The translations under genes and the position numbers were made by a program. From positions 1 through 36,345 of the forward strand of contig NZ_SCNL01000023.1 of the NCBI RefSeq assembly GCF_005502745.1: a stretch of DNA of 36,345 bases, read 5' to 3'. The stretch comes from Sphingomonas sp. 3P27F8 (GTDB taxonomy: Bacteria; Pseudomonadota; Alphaproteobacteria; Sphingomonadales; Sphingomonadaceae). Under the pieces are notes generated by a model. The model worked only from the letters and a program-made list of their open reading frames with translations, had not been told where the DNA came from and made no database searches. Shown piece by piece: positions 1-7,953 of this stretch (position 1 is the stretch's first letter; each line of letters opens with the position of its first letter).

Positions 1-394
1 GAACATCGGCGCTTGCAGCACCGCAAGTTCGCCGCCTAACATCAACCCCCTGACGAGGTCCGCACTCCGCTAATCTACGCCGCGAGTTGTGCCGAATGTT
101 CTGACGACGGACAGTCTCTATGGCGTGGCGTTTCAAAATCATTCTACGAATAATGCGAGGGTGGTCGTACGAGCGACAGGAAGCTTCGAGTTTTTCAAGG
201 AGATGTCTTACCCACCTGATGCCCAGAAAATTGCTAGCCAGGCGCCTCATCGCCATTGATTTTTTAAATTCCGCTTCCCAGTACGATCAATGGCTGGTGG
301 CAAGGCTTGGTGCGCGGCCTTTCGATTGGCTGGTGCGGGCCAAGTTATGTCGTTGAACCTCGCGTTATGGCGCTCGGACAGGCACAAAAACAGC
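1..394. other. no recognisable gene
   Basis: I see no gene I can support here. Short open frames exist on both strands, but none has a convincing ribosome binding site, domain or composition. A frame running in from the left edge stops at the TAA at 37-39 and could be the tail of something outside the window. The rest resembles decayed intergenic DNA next to mobile-element debris. Confidence 0.4.
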
Positions 395-540
395 GGGCCG
401 GAAAAGGTAATCTGGCTTTCGCGGTCCTCTCACCTCGATGCGCTCATCGGCAAGCCCCGTTTCTGAAAGCGCGCGGTCGATGGCCGCACGGAAGCACAAC
501 TTCTCAGCGTCCTCGCACAGCTTGGCGATAGAAGTGGACG
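395..540 (-). pseudogene. fragment of a HAD-IIB phosphatase gene
   Basis: Read on the minus strand, this stretch encodes residues closely matching the middle of the intact HAD phosphatase at 12010-12759. A run reading RAAIDRALSETGLADERI corresponds to RAAFDRALSEAGLADERI in the intact protein. After a small deletion and frameshift the match resumes as DRESQITFS against DRGSQITFS. Only about 45 codons survive; the DLDGT nucleophile motif and the C-terminal metal-binding loop are absent. It is a dead remnant of a third copy of this gene family in the window. The homology is seen directly; the conclusion that it makes no product is inference from the missing ends and the frameshift. Confidence 0.8.
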
Positions 541-636
541 TACGGAGGTCCGAGGAACTGGCGCTAATAATACACGCCCGCCCTTACTAGGCTACACTCT
601 CTGATCGCGAATATAACTGCCATTTATTTGCCGGGT

Positions 637-1386
637 TCACGACTTTAGCCAATCGAGAAGTTCGGGGACCAGCAACTCGGCATTGAGTTGGTCGTCGGAC
701 AATTCGACGAACGAATCCAGATCGCGTATGATTACGACACCGGTATTTTTGAACCGTGCCGCGAGCCTTCGCAGGAACCCGAAATCTACGTCGTGCTCGC
801 ATGCGCCCATGAACAAAAAGTAGACTTGATCGCCCCGTTGCTCGGATTCTTCGAGGACTTTGATCGTGCGCGCATGATCGGCCGGGTCGTTCTCGCCGTC
901 CGTTACAAAGATCACGATTGACCGCTTCCTAGCGCGAATCACCGGGTCCGTGGCAACGCCGAAAAAGCGGCTGAGGAAGCCGCCTCTTTCCGGCTCCGCC
1001 GTTAGCCAGCCAAAATGTTGGAGATTGCGTTCGAGCACATAGCTGTACGTCGTCCCGCCATTCCAGCCGGGCACTTGGTCAATTACGTTGCGAACAATGT
1101 ACCCTTCGGAATCGTCGGGTGTCACGGTGCCAACGTGATGGACGCTGTGCTTACCGTCGCTGAAGGTAAAAACATCAATCCGACCATCGGGGTCCAGTTC
1201 CATACCGTAGGGCACGAGCCGGGCGATCAACTGGCTGGTTGTTCCCTCTTCATGCTCGTGCTCAAAGGAGCCGGATACGTCCATGTCAAAGATGAGTTCT
1301 GCTTTCACGTCGTGGGCGATACCCGCTTTGTCGAGGGAGAGGCGCAACGCGCGCGCGGACTTTTCCAGATTCAGTTGCAGGGCCAC
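637..1386 (-). CDS. vWA domain protein of the TerF/TerY type
   Basis: A 249-residue cytoplasmic protein with a von Willebrand factor A fold. The MIDAS metal site is visible as D-V-S-G-S at about residues 36-40, and a later FVTDGEND segment supplies the conserved Asp-Gly of the fold. The first 20 residues (LQLNLEKS, then LRLSLDKAG) resemble the leader seen on TerD-family proteins, which supports a place in a tellurite-resistance type operon. The start is GTG at 1386, with GAGGA about nine bases upstream; there is no better ATG. It lies 12 bases downstream of the second TelA-like gene and is the last gene of the four-gene operon. In ter clusters such proteins are thought to act as metal-dependent scaffolds with TerD; the exact role is not known. 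Confidence 0.8.
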   Translation of the reverse strand: MALQLNLEKSARALRLSLDKAGIAHDVKAELIFDMDVSGSFEHEHEEGTTSQLIARLVPYGMELDPDGRIDVFTFSDGKHSVHHVGTVTPDDSEGYIVRNVIDQVPGWNGGTTYSYVLERNLQHFGWLTAEPERGGFLSRFFGVATDPVIRARKRSIVIFVTDGENDPADHARTIKVLEESEQRGDQVYFLFMGACEHDVDFGFLRRLAARFKNTGVVIIRDLDSFVELSDDQLNAELLVPELLDWLKS

Positions 1387-1398
1387 GGTGCTCGATCC

Positions 1399-2448
1399 TC
1401 ATGCTTTGAGTTGTTGAAGGATGGTACGGAGCTGAAATTGAAGTTCAGTCGCCTGAGTGGGGGTCGGTTGCCGGCTGGCGGGAGAAGCGACGTTCAGCGC
1501 GGCGATAGCGACCAGCCAGCCCGGCAGCGTCACGAGCACCACGTTCTGAATCGCCGCGACCAAGCTTAGTGGTTGCTCCGACTGGCTGTCGCGCAACGAG
1601 GCGCTGTTCCGGATTTGCAGCGCCGTTTGCGCAAGACTCATGCTGCGTTCCAGCAGGCGCCGTGACAACTCGGGTCGGTCATTGACAAGATGTTCGGACA
1701 GGAAAGCAGCCGCAAGGCCCGCCGCCTCTATATCTTGCCAAGCTGCATCGAGGCGGCGCGATTGCTCGTCGAATGAGGTCTTGAGTGCAAGGAGCGGCTC
1801 GAGAGTCACGTTGGTCAGCCGGACCAACTGTTCGAGTTCGACTCGCGCGGTCTCAAGTTTGCCAGCTGTATCGATCCGGCCGCCGCCGAACAGGCGGCCG
1901 AATAAACCGGGCGACAGTCCAGAACCGCAGACCGCCTCCAAGTCGATCGTGTCGAGCAGGTCGGCGATTCGAACTAAATAGCGGCGCGCTCTGATGAGCA
2001 CCTCTGCCTGTGATAGCTCCAGCGTAGTTGAGACGAGTTCGGCATAGTCTTGCTGAGCCTCATGGCCCCACATCGTGACTTGCCGGTCGCGCGCGCCTTC
2101 CGGAACGAAGCTCCTGACCAGCCGAACCGCTTTTCCCGACACTGCTGGCGCTACACCAGGGGAAAGACGTTCAATATCGGCCGAGACGACAACGATCCGT
2201 TTACGCTCGACGCCGGGGATCGCCGTTGGCGCGGTGATGACGCGGCCCGGCTTCCCGCTTTGCGGATGCTCCACAGCCAGAACGGCGGGCTTGGTCCCAC
2301 CCGTCCCTTCCTCGCCGCTTTGCGCATTAACGTTTTGGCTGCTAGAACCGCGCCGCGTCCTGTCCACTTGCCTAATAATCGTCGGACGCAGACTGCCCGG
2401 CGGTTCCTCAGTGCCGGACTTTCCGCTCGGAGCCGGGTCGTCACGCAT
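1399..2448 (-). CDS. second, divergent TelA-like protein
   Basis: A 349-residue protein. The first 120 or so residues are low-complexity, rich in Pro, Gly, Ser, Arg and Thr, with no clear domain. The C-terminal two thirds are helical and follow the pattern of the TelA protein at 3158-4330: a Gly-rich GLFGRLFGGG segment, a long helix with LEQLVRLTNVTLEPLLALK, and near the end a hydrophobic stretch (AAIQNVVLVTLPGWLVAIAAL). In TelA a comparable stretch carries the family's conserved block. I therefore call it a divergent toxic-anion resistance (TelA/KlaA) relative, with moderate confidence. It starts 8 bases after the terD stop without a strong ribosome binding site, suggesting translational coupling. 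Function is inferred from context only. Confidence 0.6.
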   Translation of the reverse strand: MRDDPAPSGKSGTEEPPGSLRPTIIRQVDRTRRGSSSQNVNAQSGEEGTGGTKPAVLAVEHPQSGKPGRVITAPTAIPGVERKRIVVVSADIERLSPGVAPAVSGKAVRLVRSFVPEGARDRQVTMWGHEAQQDYAELVSTTLELSQAEVLIRARRYLVRIADLLDTIDLEAVCGSGLSPGLFGRLFGGGRIDTAGKLETARVELEQLVRLTNVTLEPLLALKTSFDEQSRRLDAAWQDIEAAGLAAAFLSEHLVNDRPELSRRLLERSMSLAQTALQIRNSASLRDSQSEQPLSLVAAIQNVVLVTLPGWLVAIAALNVASPASRQPTPTQATELQFQLRTILQQLKA

Positions 2449-2456
2449 CTGTCGGA

Positions 2457-3110
2457 TCAGGAGAAGTGCGCGAGGACATCGTTGAAGGTCCCGTTAAAAC
2501 CGCGGCCCACAGCCGCATATTCCCATCCGTCGGGACCGAGCAGGATGCTGCCGAGCTGAACGACGTTGAAATCCTTGAATTCGGACGATAGCTGATAGGC
2601 ACCAAGTTCCCGCCCGGTATCGTCCGAAAGCGTGATGGTGCAAACGTCGATGTCGCCAAAGGCGGGTTCGTCTTCTTCAGCCTCGCCGGTGTCGTGGCCG
2701 CCGCCATGTTCCGCGTCGTGGACCGTTACCAGGATCGGAATCTCGTTTACCCCGTCCGGCAGTTTCGAACCGTCAACGATAATCGATTCGCTGTTGTTTT
2801 GTACCCGCATGTCGCCGCTGTGAGAGAGCCCGCCACCGGGTGTTTGAAAAGACCCGTCCGGATTTGCGGCCAGCGCGCCACCGCGCGGGTTCATCCGCTT
2901 TGTATTGTAGGTGGAGAGTACGCTGGCGAGTTCGGTCACCTTGGCCCCGTCTCCATCGTTGCGCGCCTCGAGCGCGTGCACGTCGACGTCATCGGCATGA
3001 TCGGCATCGCACCGCCACTCGACCTTTGCGGTGAACCGGGCGCCCTTGTTTAGCGAAAGCTGAAGCTTCGGCGTCGCGGTGCCGGGCTTGTCGAGGGAAA
3101 GTGTCAACAT
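2457..3110 (-). CDS. terD: TerD-family calcium-binding stress protein
   Basis: A 217-residue protein of the TerD family. It opens with the family's LTLSLDK segment, then DVDVHALEA in the acidic region, and ends with DDTGRELGAYQLSSEFKDFN followed by VQLGSILLGPDGWEY, the typical C-terminal half. Asp-rich loops match the calcium sites known in TerD homologues. The middle is unusual in carrying an insert rich in Gly, His and acidic residues (about residues 128-150). A GAGGA sits upstream of the ATG at 3110. It lies between the two TelA-like genes. TerD proteins confer tolerance to tellurite, phage and other stresses with TerB/TerC in many bacteria; TerB, TerC, TerA and TerZ are not present here. 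Confidence 0.85.
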   Translation of the reverse strand: MLTLSLDKPGTATPKLQLSLNKGARFTAKVEWRCDADHADDVDVHALEARNDGDGAKVTELASVLSTYNTKRMNPRGGALAANPDGSFQTPGGGLSHSGDMRVQNNSESIIVDGSKLPDGVNEIPILVTVHDAEHGGGHDTGEAEEDEPAFGDIDVCTITLSDDTGRELGAYQLSSEFKDFNVVQLGSILLGPDGWEYAAVGRGFNGTFNDVLAHFS

Positions 3111-3157
3111 GGTCGTGCGGATCCTCGTACAACAATCAGCGTGGGAGATGACGGTCT

Positions 3158-4330
3158 CTATTTCTGCGAGAGGGTAGCAAGTTCTCGCCGGGCGTCGGCA
3201 AATTTTTGACGAGCGATCTCGAATTTCTCATCGGTGGTCTTTCTCGCAGCCTCGACCAACCCGTGGATCTCCTTCGTAGTGACGATGATTGACTCAATCT
3301 GCTGCGCCTGCGCAACGCGGTTTTCACCGGGGGCCAGCGCAGCCGCCACGGCCACGTCCTTGAGCGCCCGACCGCGAAGTTCGGTGAGTTGCCGATCGAG
3401 TTTGGCTTGGCGCCCGGCAATCTGTTGCACACTTTTGACCGCGAAGGCGCCGTGGATCGACAGCAGCGTCATCTTGATCGATGCAAAACGCGACGCGACT
3501 GTTGTGGCCGTCTCCTGCAACGTCGCCACGCCCGCCTGCTCGATCTGCTGAATAACCAGCTGATCAGCAGGTAGCCGCGTATAGCTTCCCTCGAGCGCTA
3601 GCGCGCGGCTTTCAAGAAGCCGCAGCTTGTCCGTTAGTTCCAGAACGCGACCTTGGGCGACGGGATCAGCGGGATCGAGCGCGGCCTTCTCACCTGCGAC
3701 ATAGGCTTGGGCCTTTTCAAACAACGCCCTGGCAACGCCCGCTGCCACGGTAAAGTCGTCGAAATGCGTGCCATAGCTTCGCTTGAGTGCTTCGAGCGCC
3801 TGCAACTCGACAAACAGCTTCTGCATCTCCATGGATAGCGCGCTTTCCAGCTTCGTCATCTCGTCAGCCAGTGTCTTTGTCCGTCCAGCGATAAGGTTGC
3901 CGATCGCTGTCAACAGTTCTTCGGCGAGTTGATCGGGCCGCTTGCCGCGAAGCCGGCCGAGCAAGCTGCCGATCAATCCGGGTTTTTCACCGTTCTGTAC
4001 TTTGTCCAGAATCTCCGGAAGGTCGGCGTCTTCCACTCCCTTTTCGAGCCGCCCAAAGAGCGCGAACACAGCCGCCGCAGAGTTTTTATCGAGCCGGGCG
4101 AGGAAGCCGTCGAGCGTGCGCTGGAGCGCCTGCTCCGCATCGAGCCCGAGTCTGATCACGTCGCCTGACGGCATTGTGGCGAAGTCGATCTGCGCAATCC
4201 TCTTCTGCGCGTCTAGCAATTGTTCGGGACGAAGCACGATAGCGCCGGTCGCCAGTGGAACTACCCCAACGGGTGCCGTGGGTTTGAAGCTGTCTGCGGT
4301 CGGAATGGACCCGATGGTCGTGGGCTTCAT
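3158..4330 (-). CDS. telA: TelA-family toxic anion resistance protein
   Basis: A 390-residue protein of the TelA/KlaA family (toxic anion resistance). It is almost wholly helical with no signal peptide or membrane segment. The strongest block is in the C-terminal half: RLPADQLVIQQIEQAG, then TVASRFASIKMTLLSIHGAF and VQQIAGRQAKLDRQL, which follow the family's conserved pattern. Two in-frame ATGs are possible, at 4348 and 4330. I chose 4330 because a GGGAGAG ribosome binding site ends three bases before it. It is the first gene of the minus-strand operon TelA-TerD-TelA-like-vWA. TelA proteins are linked to tellurite and other stress tolerance; the biochemical mechanism is not settled. Confidence 0.85.
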   Translation of the reverse strand: MKPTTIGSIPTADSFKPTAPVGVVPLATGAIVLRPEQLLDAQKRIAQIDFATMPSGDVIRLGLDAEQALQRTLDGFLARLDKNSAAAVFALFGRLEKGVEDADLPEILDKVQNGEKPGLIGSLLGRLRGKRPDQLAEELLTAIGNLIAGRTKTLADEMTKLESALSMEMQKLFVELQALEALKRSYGTHFDDFTVAAGVARALFEKAQAYVAGEKAALDPADPVAQGRVLELTDKLRLLESRALALEGSYTRLPADQLVIQQIEQAGVATLQETATTVASRFASIKMTLLSIHGAFAVKSVQQIAGRQAKLDRQLTELRGRALKDVAVAAALAPGENRVAQAQQIESIIVTTKEIHGLVEAARKTTDEKFEIARQKFADARRELATLSQK

Positions 4331-4949
4331 AGTCTCTCCCTTTGCCATGCGTTCCGGCGCGGCGTGTCGAAATTAACCGGCGTCCATGAGACGGTGGCAC
4401 AAGCCGCCTGGGCGGAGGCAACCCTAACACTGACGTTCGATACTCGAAACCTGGCCCTAACGCCACAATGCGGGAGCGTTGACATAGAGTACATCGTAAC
4501 CAACGAGAAGTGCCCCCATCCCTCTCATGGCCGCCGAATATCGATGATTCATCAAACCATTGCTGCGGAGGCGGTGCCACCGACCAGTTAGCATCGTTGC
4601 GGAGCATGCCGGCCGGGGATCGTCGCCAGCGGTGCTCCGTCCAAGACGAATCGCCGCGTCGCCCTGGCGAGCTGATCAGCGCCGCGAGGACAACGGTATC
4701 TGGACCGCTGTCTTCACCGACCGGCCTTTGTCGGCCGCTAGTCAACAGCTCAAGCCCGGAACGCAGCCACGACTACACCGCCGCATATAACTAGGACAAC
4801 CTCCCTGGCACTTCCCAATCCATGTCCGACTGAATGACAGCCAGCGCCCCCTGTCGAAAAGCTTGGCCTGAACCGCGCTTAGAACATCGTGAGCCTGCGC
4901 CGATCTCACCTCGCTTGGCACTAACTCTGCCCGGTCAAGTCTGTACGCG
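4331..4949. other. intergenic region upstream of the ter-type operon
   Basis: No gene is supportable here. The part next to 4330 must hold the promoter of the minus-strand TelA operon, but I cannot point to convincing -35 and -10 boxes. The part beyond about 4600 has the character of decayed transposon DNA leading into the IS66 remnant. Confidence 0.4.
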
Positions 4950-5266
4950 CCAAGAGCAAGATCGCCGAGGCAATCCGCTATGCGCTTATGCGTTAGGATG
5001 GCCTCACCTGTTCCTCGACGATGGGCGCATCGACCTCGACTACAACACCGTCGAGCGCTCGATCCGCCCGCTCGCGCTTAAATGCCCTGCTCGCTGGCTC
5101 AGACGAAGGCGGGGACAACTGGGTTTTCGTCGCCACGCTCATCGAATGCTGCAAGCTCAATGGGCTTGGTCCACCCGCCTGGCTGACCAACACGCTCGCA
5201 CGCCTCGCCAACGGCCACCCCGCAAACGCGGTCGGCGAACCCATGCCTTGGATCGCGGTGGGCTGA
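4950..5266 (+). pseudogene. IS66-family transposase (TnpC) C-terminal remnant
   Basis: The C-terminal end of an IS66-type DDE transposase can be read across frames: SKIAEAIRYALMR, then a TAG stop where the family has Trp, then FLDDGRIDLDYNTVERSIRP in another frame, and after a second frameshift LLAGSDEGGDNW, CKLNGLGPPAWLTNTLARL and finally NGHP...MPW before the TGA at 5264-5266. The TVERSIRP block around the catalytic Glu and the C-terminal NGHP/MPW signature are characteristic of IS66. With two frameshifts, an internal stop and no N-terminal part, it cannot be functional. Its end directly abuts the truncated NRAMP fragment, so an old IS66 insertion or a recombination at its end probably removed the rest of that gene. 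Confidence 0.85.
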
Positions 5267-5405
5267 GGACATCGCTTACACATCAAAGGCCAGCTGAACA
5301 ACATGACCCATGCCACGCTGTAGCTGAACTGTGCGCCAGCTTGAGAATCGTGGCTATGCCGCTCGGGTCGTCGTCGGATGCACCGGTAATGAGACCAGGA
5401 TCTAA

Positions 5406-5422
5406 GGAACCTCTGCACAGGT
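5406..5422. repeat. IS5-family left inverted repeat
   Basis: Left terminal repeat, pairing imperfectly with 6588-6605. The shared core is CTCTG followed by ACA. A TAA directly outside it repeats outside the right end. Confidence 0.75.
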
Positions 5423-5572
5423 AGGAAATCTGGCGTCTGAAACTGGCAGTCGGGGACGCTTTCGGGCCGAGAGTGTTGTCATGCGCAGATTTGCCCAATG
5501 TCGCGGATTTTCGGGTCATTTTCGCCGATTTTTCCGGCGCCTTTTAAACGATTGTCGGTCCAACGGACGCAC

Positions 5573-6532
5573 TTATCCTGCCGACCGGGCCAATCGCTCC
5601 CGCATGATGTAGATATTGGCCAAGGTGAGCTGGCAGAAAATCTGTTGGCTGTTCTTGTACAGGCCGCGATAGCGGGTCTTGGTGTAGCCGAACTGGCGCT
5701 TGACGACCCGGAAAACGTGCTCGACCCTGGCGCGGAACGAAGACGTCAACCGGTTGATCCGGCGCTCCTCATCGCTCAGGCCCTGGCCCTTCTTGCGCTT
5801 GAACGGTGTCGCCCAGACAACATCGCCTTCATCTCGATCGGCGACGAGCGACCGCTCCTTGCTGGCGTAGGCGCTGTCGCCAAAGGCAATTTCCTCCTCG
5901 CCGTGAAGCAGCGCATCGGTCACTACGCTGTCATGCACATTGGCCGACGTCATCTCGGCCGAATGAAAGCATCCCGAAGCCGCGTCCGCGCCTATATGCG
6001 CCTTCATGCCGAAATACCATTGGTTGCCCTTCCTGGTCTGCTTCATCTCGGGATCGCGCGACTTCGTGCGGTTCTTGGTCGATGGCGGCGCAGCAATCAA
6101 AGTCGCATCCACGATCGTGCCCTGGCGCAAAAGCAAACCGCGCTCGGTCAAAACCGCCGTCATCTCGTCAAACAGCGCTTTGCCCAATTCATGCTTTTCC
6201 AGCAAATGCCGGAACTTCAGAATCGTCGTCTCATCCGGCACGCCTTCAAAGTCGGGGCTGATCCCCGCAAATTGGCGCAACAGCGGCGTCTCCCACAGGG
6301 CTTCTTCCATCGCGGGGTCCGACAGCCCAAACCATTGTTGCATGAAATGGATCTTCAGCATTGCCCGCAACGGGTAAGGACGACGTCCACGGCCCGCCAC
6401 CGGATAATGCCGTGAGAGCAACTGCTCGAACCGTTCCCACGGAACAACGGTCGCCATCTGATCCAGAAACACCTCGCGCCGCGTCCGTTTACGCGGACGA
6501 GACATACCAAGCCCTGAAAAACGACCCTGCAT
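5573..6532 (-). CDS. IS5-family DDE transposase
   Basis: A 319-residue DDE transposase of the IS5 family. The N-terminal region has the usual DQMATVVPWERFE start and a helical domain with HFMQQWFGLSDPAMEEAL. The catalytic acidic residues are visible in IVDATLIAAP, in FGDSAYAS and in RVEHVFRVVKRQFG near the C-terminus. Length and motif order fit a full, active enzyme. I place the start at the ATG at 6532, which has GGAGG about eight bases upstream; upstream TTG and GTG codons are less likely. It occupies almost the whole element between the inverted repeats. It cuts and pastes its own element and has no link to the metal genes beyond having interrupted one of them. Confidence 0.9.
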   Translation of the reverse strand: MQGRFSGLGMSRPRKRTRREVFLDQMATVVPWERFEQLLSRHYPVAGRGRRPYPLRAMLKIHFMQQWFGLSDPAMEEALWETPLLRQFAGISPDFEGVPDETTILKFRHLLEKHELGKALFDEMTAVLTERGLLLRQGTIVDATLIAAPPSTKNRTKSRDPEMKQTRKGNQWYFGMKAHIGADAASGCFHSAEMTSANVHDSVVTDALLHGEEEIAFGDSAYASKERSLVADRDEGDVVWATPFKRKKGQGLSDEERRINRLTSSFRARVEHVFRVVKRQFGYTKTRYRGLYKNSQQIFCQLTLANIYIMRERLARSAG

Positions 6533-6587
6533 CACCAAGCCCTCCGTCCGGGCATCGAATCACACCATCGCCGTCGTCGCAAGTCCG

Positions 6588-6605
6588 ACTTGTTCAGAGC
6601 TTCCC
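6588..6605. repeat. IS5-family right inverted repeat
   Basis: Right terminal repeat, read on the minus strand as GGGAAGCTCTGAACAAGT. It pairs with the left end at 5405/5406-5422. The TAA at 6606-6608 is the second copy of the probable target duplication. Confidence 0.75.
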
Positions 6606-6730
6606 TAAATCCTTCAGCAATTTCGGATGCGCTGGCTTTTTAAAGCATCCGGCGGATTGGAGAGGGCCGACGGTTTTGGATCATTCATCGTATATCCTGG
6701 TTCACGCTCTGATTTCTAACAGGAGGCAGA

Positions 6731-6991
6731 TCACCTCCACTTACCTCCTTGGTGGCGCCACACCCGAAAGCCAATGTGAGATAGCCGACCGGACAGGCGG
6801 ATCAGCGAGAACACTGCATATCGAAGCCCAAGCCCGGAACGCCCCAGCGTGCGGGCACCCACCAGCAACACCTTTGCAGCGACAATCCACACGCCGGCCG
6901 GCAGCGCCAGCTCCCACCAGCGCAGAGGACGGCGAACGCGCCGAGCCCGCGAGTGCCTCTTGGCTGAATGAGGCGGGTCGCTGGTCGTCAC
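6731..6991 (-). CDS. possible small membrane protein, unrecognised
   Basis: An open frame of 86 codons that I do not recognise. It starts with GTG, has a strongly basic first part, one hydrophobic segment (LALPAGVWIVAAKVLLVGA) and a basic tail. No clear ribosome binding site precedes it. It could be a small single-pass membrane protein, or simply a chance frame in GC-rich DNA between the interrupted NRAMP gene and the decayed gene on the other strand. The rest of 6660-7085 holds nothing I can identify. Confidence 0.25.
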   Translation of the reverse strand: MTTSDPPHSAKRHSRARRVRRPLRWWELALPAGVWIVAAKVLLVGARTLGRSGLGLRYAVFSLIRLSGRLSHIGFRVWRHQGGKWR

Positions 6992-7085
6992 TTAAACATG
7001 GCTCATTCCTGCCAGATTGTCTGCAATGACAAAGCTGATCGCAGCCTAGCACGGAATTGCAGGCGATGGTGTCGATCCGACAATC

Positions 7086-7818
7086 ATGAAAGAGAGGGTC
7101 ATGGGGGCCGAGTGTCACCATTCTTCAAAAGCATGCCTCCGCCTTTTGGCTGGCGGGGGCGCGATTGCGCTAACGGCCGCGCTGAACCTTGTCCTTACGA
7201 ACAATCTCACCCTTGGCCCACGTTGGCTGGTGCCGGCTTTCGAAATCGCGCTGCTCGTGCCGCTTTCCATCGCAACGGCATGGACGTAGGGAACGCATTC
7301 GACAGGCCACGACTCATCATCACAGGACCTGATCGTCCGTCACCGCCGCTTTGTTCGACGCTTCGCCTTGTTGCTCACAGCTTTGGTCACTGTCACGAAT
7401 TTTCAGGCGCTCGCGGCGGTTGTCCACGCCCTGCTTGTTCTCGATGGTCCAAAAGGAGCTACCGGGCAGTCTTTGCTGCTGGACGCGCTGAACATCTGGT
7501 CACAAACATCGTTGTCTTCGCCCAATGGTTCTGGAATCTCGACACGGTGATGAACCCGCCATGCGCGGTCTTGATACCGCGCGCGCCGCGGACTTCCTCT
7601 TTCCTCAGATGATCGCCGGAAAAATCGTCGGGACCGAGCAACGGACCCCTGGATTAATCGACTAATTCTATGTTTCATTTACGAACACGACCGCTTTCTC
7701 CCCCACCGATACGATGCCGTTAAGCGCTCGAAGCAAAATGCTCATGATGGTCGAAGCTGGCGCTTCACTCCTTACGGTGGGTCTCGTCGCTGCCCGTGCC
7801 GTGAATGTGCTGGCGTAG
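7086..7818 (+). pseudogene. decayed multi-pass membrane protein gene
   Basis: One ancestral protein can be followed through several frames. An N-terminal part (GGGAIALTAALNLVLTNNL, then RWLVPAFEIALLVPLSIA) ends in a stop at about 7287. The next part (LLTALVTVTNFQALAAVVHA, then GQSLLLDALNIW) is in a second frame. Then come VTNIVVFAQWFWNLD, ADFLFPQMIAG, and finally FYVSFTNTTAFSPTDTMPL to ARAVNVLA before the TAG at 7816-7818. The order of hydrophobic segments and the SFTN-SPTDTMP block match a family of conserved bacterial membrane proteins that I recognise by pattern but cannot name. At least three frame changes plus an in-frame stop after GLID show that it is not functional. It lies just upstream of corA. 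Confidence 0.75.
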
Positions 7819-7953
7819 CGGTGGCTAAGAAAGAATGACGGTGACGAAGCCCAAGGCATCCCTGAGGCTGCAGCAGTGGGGATATGCGTTCGAAGCGACG
7901 CAAGGATCGGCTCCTGCTAGAAGCGCTCGTCTATCAATGTTTGGAGGGTCTTG

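Larger units (their letters stand above)
5406..6605 (-). mobile_element. IS5-family insertion sequence, apparently complete
   Basis: A roughly 1.2 kb element with one transposase gene and imperfect terminal inverted repeats: left AGGAACCTCTGCACAGGT, right (reverse complement) GGGAAGCTCTGAACAAGT. A TAA (or TA) is present on both sides, at 5403-5405 and 6606-6608, consistent with the short TNA-type target duplications made by part of the IS5 family. The left boundary is uncertain by one base. The transposase is intact, so the element may still be mobile. It sits inside the NRAMP gene fragment. Confidence 0.85.
5271..6655 (-). pseudogene. NRAMP-like transporter gene, truncated and split by an IS5 element
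   Basis: Only the N-terminal region of an NRAMP (SLC11) gene survives, in two pieces on the minus strand. The upstream piece (6606-6655) encodes HPKLLKDL. The downstream piece (5271-5405) encodes DPGLITGASDDDPSGIAT, and after a one-base frameshift QAGAQFSYSVAWVMLFSWPLM. Joining the pieces without the IS and one copy of the target duplication restores KDLDPGLITGASDDDPSG in frame, matching KQLGPGLVTGAADDDPSG in the intact NRAMP at 28814-30079. The gene ends abruptly at the IS66 remnant near 5270, losing most of its membrane segments. The reconstruction is read directly; the order of events (truncation or IS5 first) is not determined. Confidence 0.85.

Noticed and set aside
5498..6415. Long plus-strand open frame of about 300 codons
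   Set aside because: It is the antisense of the IS5 transposase, which has all catalytic motifs; the plus-strand translation has no domain.
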